This document shows, one piece after another, positions 42,013 to 51,028 of a DNA stretch of 64,000 nt. Each line of letters opens with the position of its first letter. Positions within the stretch are counted from its first letter, which is position 1. The translations under genes were made by a program, and so were the position numbers. This DNA is from Merdiplasma sp964643295 (GTDB lineage Bacteria > Bacillota > Clostridia > Lachnospirales > Lachnospiraceae). The stretch covers positions 19,914 through 83,913 of the forward strand of contig CAZXSN010000009.1 in NCBI GenBank assembly GCA_964643295.1. The letters are read 5' to 3'. The notes under the pieces were generated by a model that had not been told where the DNA came from, made no database searches, and saw nothing but the letters and a program-made list of their open reading frames with translations.

Positions 42013-43116
42013 TTATGCTTCTTCGCCCGGCTCAGGAGCTGCTTCCCCCAAATCCTTCTCTTCGGCTTCCGATACCGGTTCTTCCTCTGCCGCGGGCGCT
42101 TCTTTCGCTTCTTCCTCGGGTGCAGCCTCCTCTGCTTCTTCTACGGGCTCTTCAGCTTCCTCTGCCTCAGCTTCTGTCGCCGCTTCTTCAGCTTCTGCTG
42201 ACTCTACTCCCCCAGCTTCTTCCGGCGCTTCCTCTGCAGGTTCTTCTGCTTCCGCGGCTTCCTCTTCCACAACTTTTTCTTCAGAGGCTCCCTCTTCGGG
42301 TTCTTCTGTGGGTTCTTCGGCGGCAGCTTCCTCTTCAGCCTCCTCTTCCACAGCTTCCTCCGCCTCAGCCTCTTCTTCCGCGGCTTCTGCCTCAGCCTCT
42401 TCTTCCGCAGCTTCTGCCTCGACCTCTTCTTCCACGGGTTCCTCTGCCTCGGCCTCTTCCTCCGCGGCTTCTGCCTCAGCCTCTTCCTCCGTGGCTTCTG
42501 CCTCAGCCTCTTCTTCCGCAGCTTCCTCCGCTTCAAACTCTTCCTCGAATTCTTCCTCTGTGAATTCTTCCCCGGCTGCTTCCTTAGTCTTATTGGAAGC
42601 TTTGCCAGCCCCATTCATCTTCGAAGCAACGCCTTTAACGAACGAATCTGCCTTGTCCGCAAAATCCTCTACAATCGTTTTGGCTTTTTCCGCCGTATCA
42701 TCCAGGATCTCCCCAGCCTCGTTTAAGACATCCTTCGCATCCTCTTTCACCTGAGATACAGACTCTTCCGGAAGTTTTGTCCCGCAGGCGGAGCAGTACT
42801 TCTCCCCTTTTGCCGCCAGCCTTCCGCAGTTCGGGCAGCAGGGAAGCCCCTTCACTTTTTTCAGCTGCTCTGTCAGAGAGGCAATCGTCTCCAGTTCCGC
42901 CTTGACGCCTGCGAATTCCTCCTCCAGTCCTTCGATCGGTGTCTCGGCATTTCTCTTATAAACTTCCGTCCCAATCAGCCTATACAGCCTCTTCAGATTT
43001 TTCTTCTCCTCGCTGAGGCGATTGTTCAGCCGGTAGGATTCTCCCATCTTCTGTGCTTCCGCCTTTGTATCCTGACCAAGCTGGATTAATTTCTTTCCCA
43101 ATTCTTCGAAACCCAT
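42013..43116 (-). CDS. Zinc-ribbon protein with a long Glu/Ala-rich acidic tail
   Basis: The 367-residue protein has a helical N-terminus (about 1-88), a zinc ribbon PCCPNCGRLAAKGEKYCSACG (CPNC/CSAC pairs, about 90-115), a helical stretch with DVLNEAGEILDDTAEKAK and then, from about residue 183, a tail made almost only of Glu, Ala, Val and Pro. The tail's repeating EAEAAEEEAE units are encoded by near-repeats of GAGGCTGAGGCAGAAGCCGC-like DNA. Function unknown; zinc ribbon plus acidic tail could bind nucleic acid or basic proteins. GGAG precedes the ATG. Confidence 0.8.
   Translation of the reverse strand: MGFEELGKKLIQLGQDTKAEAQKMGESYRLNNRLSEEKKNLKRLYRLIGTEVYKRNAETPIEGLEEEFAGVKAELETIASLTEQLKKVKGLPCCPNCGRLAAKGEKYCSACGTKLPEESVSQVKEDAKDVLNEAGEILDDTAEKAKTIVEDFADKADSFVKGVASKMNGAGKASNKTKEAAGEEFTEEEFEEEFEAEEAAEEEAEAEATEEEAEAEAAEEEAEAEEPVEEEVEAEAAEEEAEAEAAEEEAEAEEAVEEEAEEEAAAEEPTEEPEEGASEEKVVEEEAAEAEEPAEEAPEEAGGVESAEAEEAATEAEAEEAEEPVEEAEEAAPEEEAKEAPAAEEEPVSEAEEKDLGEAAPEPGEEA
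42120..42560 (-). repeat. Low-complexity GAG/GAA/GCx coding repeats
   Basis: About 440 bases of imperfect short repeats encode the Glu/Ala tail of the zinc-ribbon protein. Slippage would change tail length in steps of whole codons when units are multiples of three. Confidence 0.8.
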
Positions 43117-43374
43117 CGTCCTTCTCCTTTCAGCTATCTGCAGAACTCGTCAACCTGGTATCTTACCGCACAGTATACCATTTTCGTGTACAATGTGCAA
43201 GCCTTTGAAAAATAAGGGAGCGCAGGCGGAAACAGCTTTTGACCGGGAGAATAAAGAGGGAGAAAGAAGAAAAAGTCTTAAGAAAGCCCTTGGATGGCAG
43301 CTGATTTCCCTGTCCGGGGGCAGGAAAAACCCCTGACCTTTCCCGGCAGTCAGGAAAAATCAGGGGCTAAAGTT
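43117..43374. other. Promoter region of the zinc-ribbon gene and cupin terminator
   Basis: No gene is seen. TGTACAATG-like bases near 43189 on plus and a hairpin at 43330-43366 are the only notable elements. Confidence 0.4.
43325..43366 (-). terminator. Terminator of the cupin gene
   Basis: CCCCTGA and TCAGGGG form the outer stem, with CCTTTCC/GGAAAAA-type inner pairing. A T-run follows on minus. Confidence 0.75.
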
Positions 43375-43716
43375 TTACTCGTTGTAGATGAGGGCCATGA
43401 ACACGAGATCCTCATCGGAATTGTTCTCAATCGCGTGGCTCTGCCCGAAGTCAATCAGGCAGACATCGCCGGGACCCACTTCGGTCCGCGTCAGATCGTC
43501 ATCGATGAACACCCCGTGTCCCTGCAGGATAAAATACGGCTCCGTATCCCCGACATGCTGGTGACGGCCAATGCTGCAGCCCGGTCCCAGCGTGATCTTC
43601 GCATACAGTCTGCCGTGGCCGTTCATTTCATCCTTGGTGATCACGTGTTCCATCTTCACTTTTCCGTTGCCGCCCCGCATATTTTCTCTGTACTCTACCT
43701 GTGTCTTTCTGACCAT
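43375..43716 (-). CDS. Cupin-domain protein
   Basis: This 113-residue single cupin has IGRHQHVGDTEPYFILQGHG (motif 1: two His, Glu, His-type metal site) and GDVCLIDFGQSHAIENN (motif 2 His). AGGGGG is near the ATG. Such small cupins include isomerases, dioxygenases and storage-like binders; no function can be assigned. It is transcribed alone between the zinc-ribbon gene and cobQ. Confidence 0.82.
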   Translation of the reverse strand: MVRKTQVEYRENMRGGNGKVKMEHVITKDEMNGHGRLYAKITLGPGCSIGRHQHVGDTEPYFILQGHGVFIDDDLTRTEVGPGDVCLIDFGQSHAIENNSDEDLVFMALIYNE

Positions 43717-44015
43717 TTCCTACACCCCCTGTTCACTGTTGCTTCTCCGTAACCTAAATCCCGCCAGGATCCCCAAAAAGCACACCAGCCTTTTCCAGTA
43801 AGAACAGCCCGCTATAAGAAAGCAGCCATCCGGCGAGATTTCTTAACATTCACTTCTTACACGGACAGTCTACCACATCTTGGCGATTCTTACAAATCTT
43901 TTCTCCAGACTGCACGAAACGCTGTACCGGGTAAATGTTCCGGTATCTTCTTAAAGTAACCCTCACCAAGACTTCCTGCGGGAGTTTCTCCGGGACGGAA
44001 ATCTTCTTTCTCCTC

Positions 44016-45530
44016 TCAGGCACCGGCTCTCAGGATCTCATACACTTTTTTAAGATCCAGGCTCTCCCGCAATGTGTCCGCCAGAAGATCATACTGCGTT
44101 TCCTTAAACGTATGAAGATCAGTAGGCTCTAAGCTTTTAAGATCCAGTCCCTTTCTTCTGCCCAGTGCGGCAGCGACCGCCGGTGCCGCCTGCATTGAAT
44201 CAAAGATCCCGTGCACGTAAGTGCCAAACACCGTTCCCTTGACAGCACCGTCCGCTTTCTCTTCGCTCTTCTCTCCTGTGCGGCTCTCCAAAAAGGTCAG
44301 GTTTGAAGCGCCTTCGTGAAGCTTCGTCTGCCCCATGTGGATCTCATAGCCTGTAAGCTCCGTGCCCGAAAGATCTTCCAACACACCGGGAAGGTTCGCA
44401 AACCTGCCGGTTACCTGCGTCCTCGTCTTTTCCCCGGCAAAAACCGTATCGACAGGCAAAAGTCCCATTCCCCGCAAACTTCCGCCGGCCTCCACGCCAA
44501 GCGGATCGCTCAGCGTTTCTCCCAGCATCTGATATCCGCCGCAGATGCCAAAGATCACACAGCCGTCCGCGGCAGCTTTTAAGATGGCCGCCTCCAGCCC
44601 GCTTTTTCGAAGCCATAAAAGATCATCCATCGTGCTTTTTGTGCCGGGCAGAACGATCATATCGGGGGATTTAAGCTCCTCTGGGCGGCGCACGTAGCGT
44701 AAGGAGACCTGATCCAGCCTGGCAAACGGATCCAGATCGGTAAAGTTGGCAATCCGGGGAAACAGAATCGCCGCGATGTCGATTGGTTTGACCTCCTGTG
44801 GTCCCCGGAACCGTTCGTTCAAACCGTCCTCCTCGTCCACATCAATCTGCAGCCAGGGGACAACCCCCAGCACAGGGACACCGGACAGCTCTTCCAGCAT
44901 CGCAATGCCCGGATCGAGGATGGTCTTATCGCCCCGAAACTTGTTGATGACAAGCCCCTTTACCAGGGCACGTTCATCCGCCTCCAGAAGATCCAGCGTT
45001 CCGATAAGCTGCGCGAACACACCGCCCGGATCAATATTCCCTACGAGCAAAACCGGGGCATGCGCCAGCTTCGCCATGCCCATATTTACGAAATCATCCC
45101 TCTTCAGATTGATCTCCGCGGGGCTTCCCGCGCCCTCAATCACGATGATGTCATTTGATTCGTCCAGTTTCCGGTAGGCTTTTTTTATCTCCGGCAGCAG
45201 ACTGGCTTTGTGTGCGTAATACTCCTGCGCGGACATGCTGCCAAGCACCTCTCCGTTTACAATCACCTGGCTGCCCGTGTCAGAATTGGGTTTCAAAAGA
45301 ATCGGGTTCATGCACACTAACGGTTCGATTCCGGCAGCCTCCGCCTGCATGGCCTGCGCACGGCCCATCTCCAGCCCCTCCCTGGTAATGAAGGAATTTA
45401 AAGCCATGTTCTGGGATTTAAACGGCGATACGCGGCAGCCGTCCTGCTTAAAAATCCGGCACAGCCCCGCCGTCAGCAGACTTTTTCCCACGTTCGACAT
45501 CGTGCCCTGTATCATGATTGCCCGTGCCAT
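44016..45530 (-). CDS. cobQ: Cobyric acid synthase
   Basis: CobQ amidates adenosyl-cobyrinic acid a,c-diamide at four side chains using glutamine and ATP in cobalamin synthesis. The 504-residue protein has the N-terminal ATPase motif MIQGTMSNVGKSLL, KPNSDTGSQVIVNG, and a class I glutamine amidotransferase half with the nucleophile Cys in IFGICGGYQML and the His in YVHGIFD. The start is set at 45530 because GGAGG then lies at proper distance; an ATG at 45536 is too close to it. No other cobalamin gene or cobalamin riboswitch is nearby. Confidence 0.93.
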   Translation of the reverse strand: MARAIMIQGTMSNVGKSLLTAGLCRIFKQDGCRVSPFKSQNMALNSFITREGLEMGRAQAMQAEAAGIEPLVCMNPILLKPNSDTGSQVIVNGEVLGSMSAQEYYAHKASLLPEIKKAYRKLDESNDIIVIEGAGSPAEINLKRDDFVNMGMAKLAHAPVLLVGNIDPGGVFAQLIGTLDLLEADERALVKGLVINKFRGDKTILDPGIAMLEELSGVPVLGVVPWLQIDVDEEDGLNERFRGPQEVKPIDIAAILFPRIANFTDLDPFARLDQVSLRYVRRPEELKSPDMIVLPGTKSTMDDLLWLRKSGLEAAILKAAADGCVIFGICGGYQMLGETLSDPLGVEAGGSLRGMGLLPVDTVFAGEKTRTQVTGRFANLPGVLEDLSGTELTGYEIHMGQTKLHEGASNLTFLESRTGEKSEEKADGAVKGTVFGTYVHGIFDSMQAAPAVAAALGRRKGLDLKSLEPTDLHTFKETQYDLLADTLRESLDLKKVYEILRAGA

Positions 45531-45610
45531 CCTCATCCCTCCTCTTTTGTGAACCTGTCGGTTTTAATCCATAGTGCGCAGATAGCTGTCCTGTCACACT
45601 GATCTTACGG

Positions 45611-45639
45611 AAAAAAGCGCGGGCTTAAAAGCACCGCGC
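45611..45639 (-). terminator. Terminator of the ABC exporter operon
   Basis: GCGCGG and CCGCGC with inner GC/TTAAAA pairing form a stem. The A-run at 45611-45616 is a T-run on minus. Confidence 0.85.
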
Positions 45640-45652
45640 CTGCTTTACCGTA

Positions 45653-47590
45653 TTACGCGGAAATGCTGTTGCCCGTGTACAGCTGATAATATTTCCCTTT
45701 CTGCTCCAGCAGTTCCTCGTGAGTGCCGCGCTCAATGATTCGCCCCTGTTCCAGCACCATGATGCAGCTGCTGTTTTTGACCGTGGAGAGGCGGTGGGCG
45801 ATGACAAACGTCGTGCGCCCCTTCATCAGCCGATCCATGCCTTCCTGCACGATGCGCTCAGTACGGGTATCGATGGAGCTCGTGGCCTCATCCAGGATCA
45901 GCACCGGCGGATCCGCAATCGCCGCCCGGGCGATCGAAAGGAGCTGCCGTTGCCCCTGACTTAAGTTGCCGCCGTTGCCGGTAAGCACCGTCTGATATCC
46001 CTGCGGGAGCTGCCGGATAAACAGATCGGCGTTCGCCAGTTTCGCGGCGGCGATCACCTCTTCATCGGTCGCATCCAGCTTGCCGTAGCGGATGTTGTCC
46101 ATGACCGTGCCGGTGAACAGATTTGTATCCTGCAGCACCATGCCCAGGGAACGGCGCAGGTCCGCTTTTTTGATCTTGTTGATGTTGATGCCGTCATAGC
46201 GGATCTTGCCGTCCTGGATATCATAGAAGCGGTTGATCAGGTTGGTGATCGTCGTCTTGCCTGCGCCGGTCGTACCGACAAAAGCGATCTTCTGTCCCGG
46301 TGTGGCGTACATTTCGATGTTGTGCAGAACCGTCTTCTCCGGCGTATAACCAAAGTCCACGTCATCAAAGACCACATCGCCTTCCAGCTTCTTATACTCG
46401 GTAACTTTTGTATCCTTATGGAAATACTTCCAGGCCCAGATCCCGGTATGCTGCTCGCCGGCTTCCTTCAGTTCGCCATTTTCCATCTGCGCGTTCACCA
46501 GAGTGACATACCCCTCATCCGTCTCCGGCTCCTCATCCAACAAATGGAATACTCTCTCCGCGCCGGCTAAGGCCATCACGATACTGTTGAACTGCTGAGA
46601 GACCTGATTGATCGGCATGTTGAAGTTGCGGTTGAAGGTAAGGAAGCTCGCCAGGCCGCCCAGGGTAAAGCCGCCGACATGGTTAAGAGCCAGTCCCCCG
46701 CCCACGATGGCGCACAGCACGTAACTGATGTTTCCGATCTGCATGTTGATCGGACCTACGATATTCGTAAAGCCGTTCGCGCGTTCCGCGCTGTAAAACA
46801 GCGTCTCGTTGAGAGCGTCAAACTCCTCCTGACTCTTCTTCTCATGACAGAACACCTTGACCACTTTCTGCCCGTTCATCATTTCCTCGATATAGCCGTT
46901 CACCCTGCCCAGGGAATTTTGCTGCTCGACAAAGTAGCGGCTGCTCTGACCGGCGCATTTCTGCGTCACCAGCAGGGTCACACCAACCATGATCAGACTT
47001 AAAACCGTCAGCGGAATGTTAAGAATAATCATGGAAGTCAATGTACTGACCACCGTGATCGCGCTGTTGATGATCTGCGGGATACTCTGGCTGACCATCT
47101 GCCGCAGAGTGTCCACATCGTTCGTATAGATCGACATGATATCTCCGTGGGAATGCGTGTCAAAGTAACGGATCGGCAGACTTTCCATATGCGTAAACAG
47201 ATCCACTCTCAGCCGACGCATCGTTCCCTGGCTGATCTGAATCAGAACCCGCTGCTGGGTAAAAGCAGCGATCACGCCTGTCGCGTAAAAACAGGCCACA
47301 CGCAGGATCGCATAAGCTAAAGGAGTAAAATCCGGGCTGTCCGAAAGCAGCAGCGGTGTGATATACGAATCGATCAGGGTTTTCATAAACAGTGTCCCCT
47401 GAATGTTGGCCATCACACTGACAACAATGCAGACCAGTACGATCACGCACTGCACCGAATAGGATTTCGTCACATATCTTAAAAGGCGTGTAAACAGCTT
47501 CCAGGGATGGTCGAGCTTCGGGCGCGGTCCCATCATTCTGCGCCCCGGCCCACGCACGGGCCTTGCTGTCTGTCTTGTCTCCTGCGCCAT
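45653..47590 (-). CDS. ABC exporter half-transporter with canonical ATPase site
   Basis: This 645-residue protein fuses six membrane helices (residues about 35-330) to an ATP-binding domain. Walker A is GTTGAGKTTITN, signature LSQGQRQLL and Walker B LILDEATSSID, with the catalytic Glu present. An insertion of about 50 residues (VNAQMENGELKEAG..., VTEYKKLEGD) lies between membrane and ATPase domains. It forms an exporter with the product of the preceding gene, whose stop touches this start (47590). Heterodimeric exporters of this type expel drugs or peptides; the cargo is unknown. Confidence 0.92.
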   Translation of the reverse strand: MAQETRQTARPVRGPGRRMMGPRPKLDHPWKLFTRLLRYVTKSYSVQCVIVLVCIVVSVMANIQGTLFMKTLIDSYITPLLLSDSPDFTPLAYAILRVACFYATGVIAAFTQQRVLIQISQGTMRRLRVDLFTHMESLPIRYFDTHSHGDIMSIYTNDVDTLRQMVSQSIPQIINSAITVVSTLTSMIILNIPLTVLSLIMVGVTLLVTQKCAGQSSRYFVEQQNSLGRVNGYIEEMMNGQKVVKVFCHEKKSQEEFDALNETLFYSAERANGFTNIVGPINMQIGNISYVLCAIVGGGLALNHVGGFTLGGLASFLTFNRNFNMPINQVSQQFNSIVMALAGAERVFHLLDEEPETDEGYVTLVNAQMENGELKEAGEQHTGIWAWKYFHKDTKVTEYKKLEGDVVFDDVDFGYTPEKTVLHNIEMYATPGQKIAFVGTTGAGKTTITNLINRFYDIQDGKIRYDGININKIKKADLRRSLGMVLQDTNLFTGTVMDNIRYGKLDATDEEVIAAAKLANADLFIRQLPQGYQTVLTGNGGNLSQGQRQLLSIARAAIADPPVLILDEATSSIDTRTERIVQEGMDRLMKGRTTFVIAHRLSTVKNSSCIMVLEQGRIIERGTHEELLEQKGKYYQLYTGNSISA

Positions 47591-49341
47591 TATGCCGCAC
47601 CTCCCACTTCATCAAAGTCGCCTGAGCCGCCAATCTGCGCCTCATAGACGTCACGGTAAATTTCATTTGTCTTCAGCAGTTCTTCGTGAGTGCCAAACCC
47701 GTTGACTCTGCCCTCCTCCATCACGATGATCTTGTCCGCGTGTTCCACGCTGGAGATTCGCTGAGAGATAATCAGTTTTGTCGTATCCGGGATCTGTTCG
47801 GCAAAAGCCTGCCGAATACGGGCATCCGTGGCCGTATCCACCGCGCTGGTGGAATCGTCCAGGATCAGGATCTTCGGCTTCTTAAGAAGCGCCCGGGCGA
47901 TGCACAGACGCTGTTTCTGGCCTCCGGATACGTTGGTTCCACCCTGCTCGATATAGGTGTCATACCCATCCGGGAACTGGCGGATAAACTCATCCGCGCA
48001 GGCTAAACGGCAGGCCTCCATGCACTCCTCTTTTGTCGCATGCTCATTGCCCCAGCGCAGGTTGTCCAGGATCGTACCGGAAAACAGCTCGTTCTTCTGC
48101 AGAACCACAGCCACCTGATTGCGCAGTGTCTCCAAATCATAGGAGCGCACATCCAGACCGCCTACCAGCACACTGCCTTCCTGCACATCGTACAGACGGC
48201 TGATCAGATTGACCAGGCTCGATTTGGAACTGCCCGTGCCGCCGATGATGCCGATCGTCTCCCCAGAGGCGATTTTTAAGCTGATGTCATCGAGCACCGG
48301 ACGCTCCGCGGAAGTATTGTAGGAAAATTTTACATGCCGAAATTCGATGCTGCCGTCCTTTACCTCATAAACCGGATTCTCCGGGTTAACCAGATCGCTC
48401 TTCTCGTTCAAAATCTGCGCCACACGCTCGCCGCTGGCCATGCTCATGGTCACATTTACGAAGATCATGGAAAGCATCATCAGGCTGGAGAGGATATTCA
48501 TGCAGTAGGTAAGCAGACTCATCATCTGTCCCGTAGTCAGGCTGTCTGACACGATCATCTTTGCGCCCAGCCAGCTGATCAGCAGAATACAGGAATACAC
48601 TGTAAACTGCATGACCGGACTGTTGCAGGCCACAACCTTTTCAGCCCGTACAAACAGCCGGTAAACATTTTCCGCCGCTTTGGTAAACTTCGTGTTCTCA
48701 TAGTCTTCCCGCACGAACGACTTGACCACCCGGATTCCGGAGATGTTCTCCTGCACACTCGCGTTTAAGTCGTCGTATTTTTCGAACACCTCACGGAAGT
48801 ACCGGCCGGCTTTGTTGACGATCGTAAAAAGCACAATGCCTAGAAGCACCACCGCCACCAGATACACGCTTGCCAGTCTGGCATTGATAAAGAAAGCCAT
48901 CGCCATCGCAAAAAGCATGTTTGTCGGAGCCCGAAAGCACATGCGCAGGATCATCTGATAGGACATCTGCAGGTTGGAGACATCCGTTGTCAGACGGGTG
49001 ACCAGCCCCGCCACGCTGTACTTATCGATATTCGCAAAGGAGAACGTTTGGATATTTTCAAACATCCCCCTGCGCAGGTTGCGGGCAAAACCGGAAGATG
49101 CCCTTGCTGCCAGAAGACCTCCCAGCACACCGGCCACAAGCCCCAGAGCCGCCGCAGCAATCATCCAGATGCCCACCCGGTAAATATGTCCCATATCGCC
49201 CTTATTCACTCCATCATCGATGATGGAACCCATTAAGAGCGGAATCGCCATCTCCATCATGACCTCAAAAATCATGCAGACCGGCGTAAGCAGGGAAGCT
49301 TTTTTATATTCCTTCACCTGCGATAATAGTGTTTTAATCAT
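47590..49341 (-). CDS. ABC exporter half-transporter with degenerate ATPase site
   Basis: This 583-residue transporter starts at 49341 behind GGAGG and lies 4 bases after the marR stop. Six membrane helices lead to an ATPase domain in which Walker A reads GGTGSSKSSLVN (Ser replaces the usual Gly before Lys) and Walker B ends LDDSTSAVD, with Asp instead of the catalytic Glu. The signature VSGGQKQRL is intact. This fits the non-catalytic member of an asymmetric heterodimer such as BmrC/D or TM287/288. Confidence 0.92.
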   Translation of the reverse strand: MIKTLLSQVKEYKKASLLTPVCMIFEVMMEMAIPLLMGSIIDDGVNKGDMGHIYRVGIWMIAAAALGLVAGVLGGLLAARASSGFARNLRRGMFENIQTFSFANIDKYSVAGLVTRLTTDVSNLQMSYQMILRMCFRAPTNMLFAMAMAFFINARLASVYLVAVVLLGIVLFTIVNKAGRYFREVFEKYDDLNASVQENISGIRVVKSFVREDYENTKFTKAAENVYRLFVRAEKVVACNSPVMQFTVYSCILLISWLGAKMIVSDSLTTGQMMSLLTYCMNILSSLMMLSMIFVNVTMSMASGERVAQILNEKSDLVNPENPVYEVKDGSIEFRHVKFSYNTSAERPVLDDISLKIASGETIGIIGGTGSSKSSLVNLISRLYDVQEGSVLVGGLDVRSYDLETLRNQVAVVLQKNELFSGTILDNLRWGNEHATKEECMEACRLACADEFIRQFPDGYDTYIEQGGTNVSGGQKQRLCIARALLKKPKILILDDSTSAVDTATDARIRQAFAEQIPDTTKLIISQRISSVEHADKIIVMEEGRVNGFGTHEELLKTNEIYRDVYEAQIGGSGDFDEVGGAA

Positions 49342-49345
49342 GCTG

Positions 49346-49912
49346 TCATTCCTCCAACTCCTCGATTCTGTCATCCATGTTTTCTTTCATCTTCTTTGCT
49401 ACGCGCACAAAAACGGCCAGATCCTCCTCGCTGATGCCCTGTGTCAGACGCTTTTCCGCCAGGTTATGCATGTCAAGGAAGTTCCTGCGCTGCAGACTGC
49501 GGGCTTTCTCCGTCAGCACCAGCTTCTTAAGCCTCGCATCCCGTTCCACGGATACCCGCTCAATATAGCCCTTTTTCTCCATCAGTTTCAGGATATTCGT
49601 CACGGTCGAACGCGCAATGCAAAACCGGGACTCCAGGTCCTTCTGAAAAATGTCCCGCCCCTGATTCTCATACAGATACCCGATGATCCACCCGTGCATC
49701 ACTGTCACCCGGTCCATGCCGTTTTTTAAGGAGATGCAGACCACGTGCCGTTCAATCACATGATCGAGCGTCTTGATCAGGTAGCAGAGATAGCCGGGAC
49801 TGTTTTCCCCTAAAAAAGGCTCTTCTCCGGGTTCTGTCTTTTGATCAGATTCCTCTCCGCCAAGCGGTTCAGACTCTTTGAGCGGCTCACTCTGAACGCT
49901 TTCGCTCTCCAT
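49346..49912 (-). CDS. MarR family transcriptional regulator
   Basis: This 188-residue protein has a winged helix (IFQKDLESRFCIARSTVTNILKLMEKKGYIERVSVERDARLKKLVLTEKA...). Residues 1-40 form an acidic extension before the usual MarR start. It is the first gene of the marR-ABC-ABC operon and probably represses it, binding the nested palindromes upstream (49998-50036). The ligand is unknown, but such repressors usually respond to the exported drug or metabolite. Confidence 0.9.
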   Translation of the reverse strand: MESESVQSEPLKESEPLGGEESDQKTEPGEEPFLGENSPGYLCYLIKTLDHVIERHVVCISLKNGMDRVTVMHGWIIGYLYENQGRDIFQKDLESRFCIARSTVTNILKLMEKKGYIERVSVERDARLKKLVLTEKARSLQRRNFLDMHNLAEKRLTQGISEEDLAVFVRVAKKMKENMDDRIEELEE

Positions 49913-49997
49913 CCTTGTTTCCTCCTTACTCCCCGTCCGGACTGCGCGTCATCGAAACGAATCAGCAGGCGGCAGGAGCCGGATCGAACGTCAAATT

Positions 49998-50036
49998 AGT
50001 TCCATATAAGATTGTTTTATATAGAACTGTTCTATA
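49998..50036. promoter_or_regulatory. Nested palindromic operator for the MarR-ABC operon
   Basis: TATAGAACTGTTCTATA (50020-50036) is a perfect 8-1-8 palindrome. It overlaps a second inverted repeat, AGTTCCATATAA (49998-50009) against TTATATAGAACT (50017-50028), with one mismatch. The shared half-site AGTTC is typical of two dimers binding side by side. It lies 86 bases before the regulator's start. Confidence 0.7.
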
Positions 50037-50245
50037 CAAAACATATTTTACTGTAAAAAAAAGACTCTGTCAATTGGCAGAGTGGCGAAAATCAGGCAGC
50101 ACAGTAAACATATGTTTGCACTTTTTGACGAAAATGCGGGGAAGCGTACGGATAAGTTCCTGGAAAAGCAGCCGTCACGGTATTCGACTGCGTCCTGGCC
50201 AGTCAGTCATGCCCGCCCTGCGTTCAGCGTCCAAAAAAGCGCCGC

Positions 50246-50282
50246 GTAAAAACCGGCTCCCCGCAAAAGCAGGAACCGGCTG
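50246..50282 (-). terminator. Terminator of the 146-residue protein gene
   Basis: On minus, CCGG..CC..GC and GC..GG..CCGG form a stem with a TTTT loop and a following T-run. A second hairpin, GGAAACGCCA/TGGCGTTTCC at 50286-50317, lies between it and the gene. Confidence 0.7.
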
Positions 50283-50324
50283 CAGGGAAACGCCAGCTCT
50301 CCTTTTGGCGTTTCCGTTTTACCT

Positions 50325-50765
50325 TTATTTTTTCAGCTCCGACAGCTCCGGCAGTTCATCAATGTACTGGGCCGCTTTTATGGCCTGGCGCATGATATGC
50401 GCCCCTTCCGGATCCATCACGCCCAGATCCGCCGGTTCATAGTGCCTGTCGTTTAAAAACGCGTTGGAAAGCCGGTACATTTCCACCTCGTACCCTTGCG
50501 CCTGCCGCTCAAAAACCTCGCCTTCCTCTTTCATGATCGAAAGATCCTTCTCCCCGGCGATGGTAAGCCCGTTTAGCATCTCCAGCATGATCACGAAATG
50601 CTCCTCATCCCAACAGGCAAGGTACATACACTTGCAGAGCCCTTTCGTAAAAAACGGTGCGGTAAAATAGCAGTTGACCAGATCGCGGAAGCGTGTCCGG
50701 TGCTCCGCGTTCTCAAACATGTTGTGATGCGTCAGTTCCAACAGACATTTTTCGTTCCAGACCAT
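50325..50765 (-). CDS. Protein of unknown function, 146 residues
   Basis: The start ATG at 50765 follows GAGGAGG by about 8 bases. The protein contains Cys residues in KGLCKCMYLACWDEEHFVIM and a helical C-terminus (PEGAHIMRQAIKAAQYIDEL). I do not recognise a family. It is downstream of the response regulator gene in the same direction but separated by 263 bases and followed by a terminator. The Cys pair CKC could bind a metal, but this is only a possibility. Confidence 0.7.
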   Translation of the reverse strand: MVWNEKCLLELTHHNMFENAEHRTRFRDLVNCYFTAPFFTKGLCKCMYLACWDEEHFVIMLEMLNGLTIAGEKDLSIMKEEGEVFERQAQGYEVEMYRLSNAFLNDRHYEPADLGVMDPEGAHIMRQAIKAAQYIDELPELSELKK

Positions 50766-51028
50766 ACAGTGAACCTCCTCTCCATCCCCTGCCTCAAACA
50801 GGGAAGGAAACAAAACCGGGATCTTTATGTTACGGCCTCTTCCACGGGTGTGTGCGGCACTTTCTCTCCCCGTGCGGTGCGGGATCAAAACGCCCCCGCC
50901 GTCTATCCCGCACCCTGCCTGTATCTTATGATAGATTTCGAAAATAAACAAGTGTTTTTTAAGCAAAGATCCGCCGCCGTTTTCGATACGGCAGATACCC
51001 GCGGAAAACGAAAGGTCTTCGCTTAATT

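Larger units (their letters stand above)
49913..50324. other. Intergenic region with MarR operator and a terminator
   Basis: About 410 bases. Two overlapping inverted repeats (49998-50036) and hairpins (50253-50317) are the recognised elements. Confidence 0.6.

Noticed and set aside
41654..42754. Plus-strand Ser/Ala-rich frame of 366 codons
   Set aside because: Antisense of the Glu/Ala tail and of the serine acetyltransferase gene; low complexity is inherited from the real coding strand.
45531..45652. Cobalamin riboswitch before cobQ
   Set aside because: The gap is too short and no B12-box-like sequence is visible.
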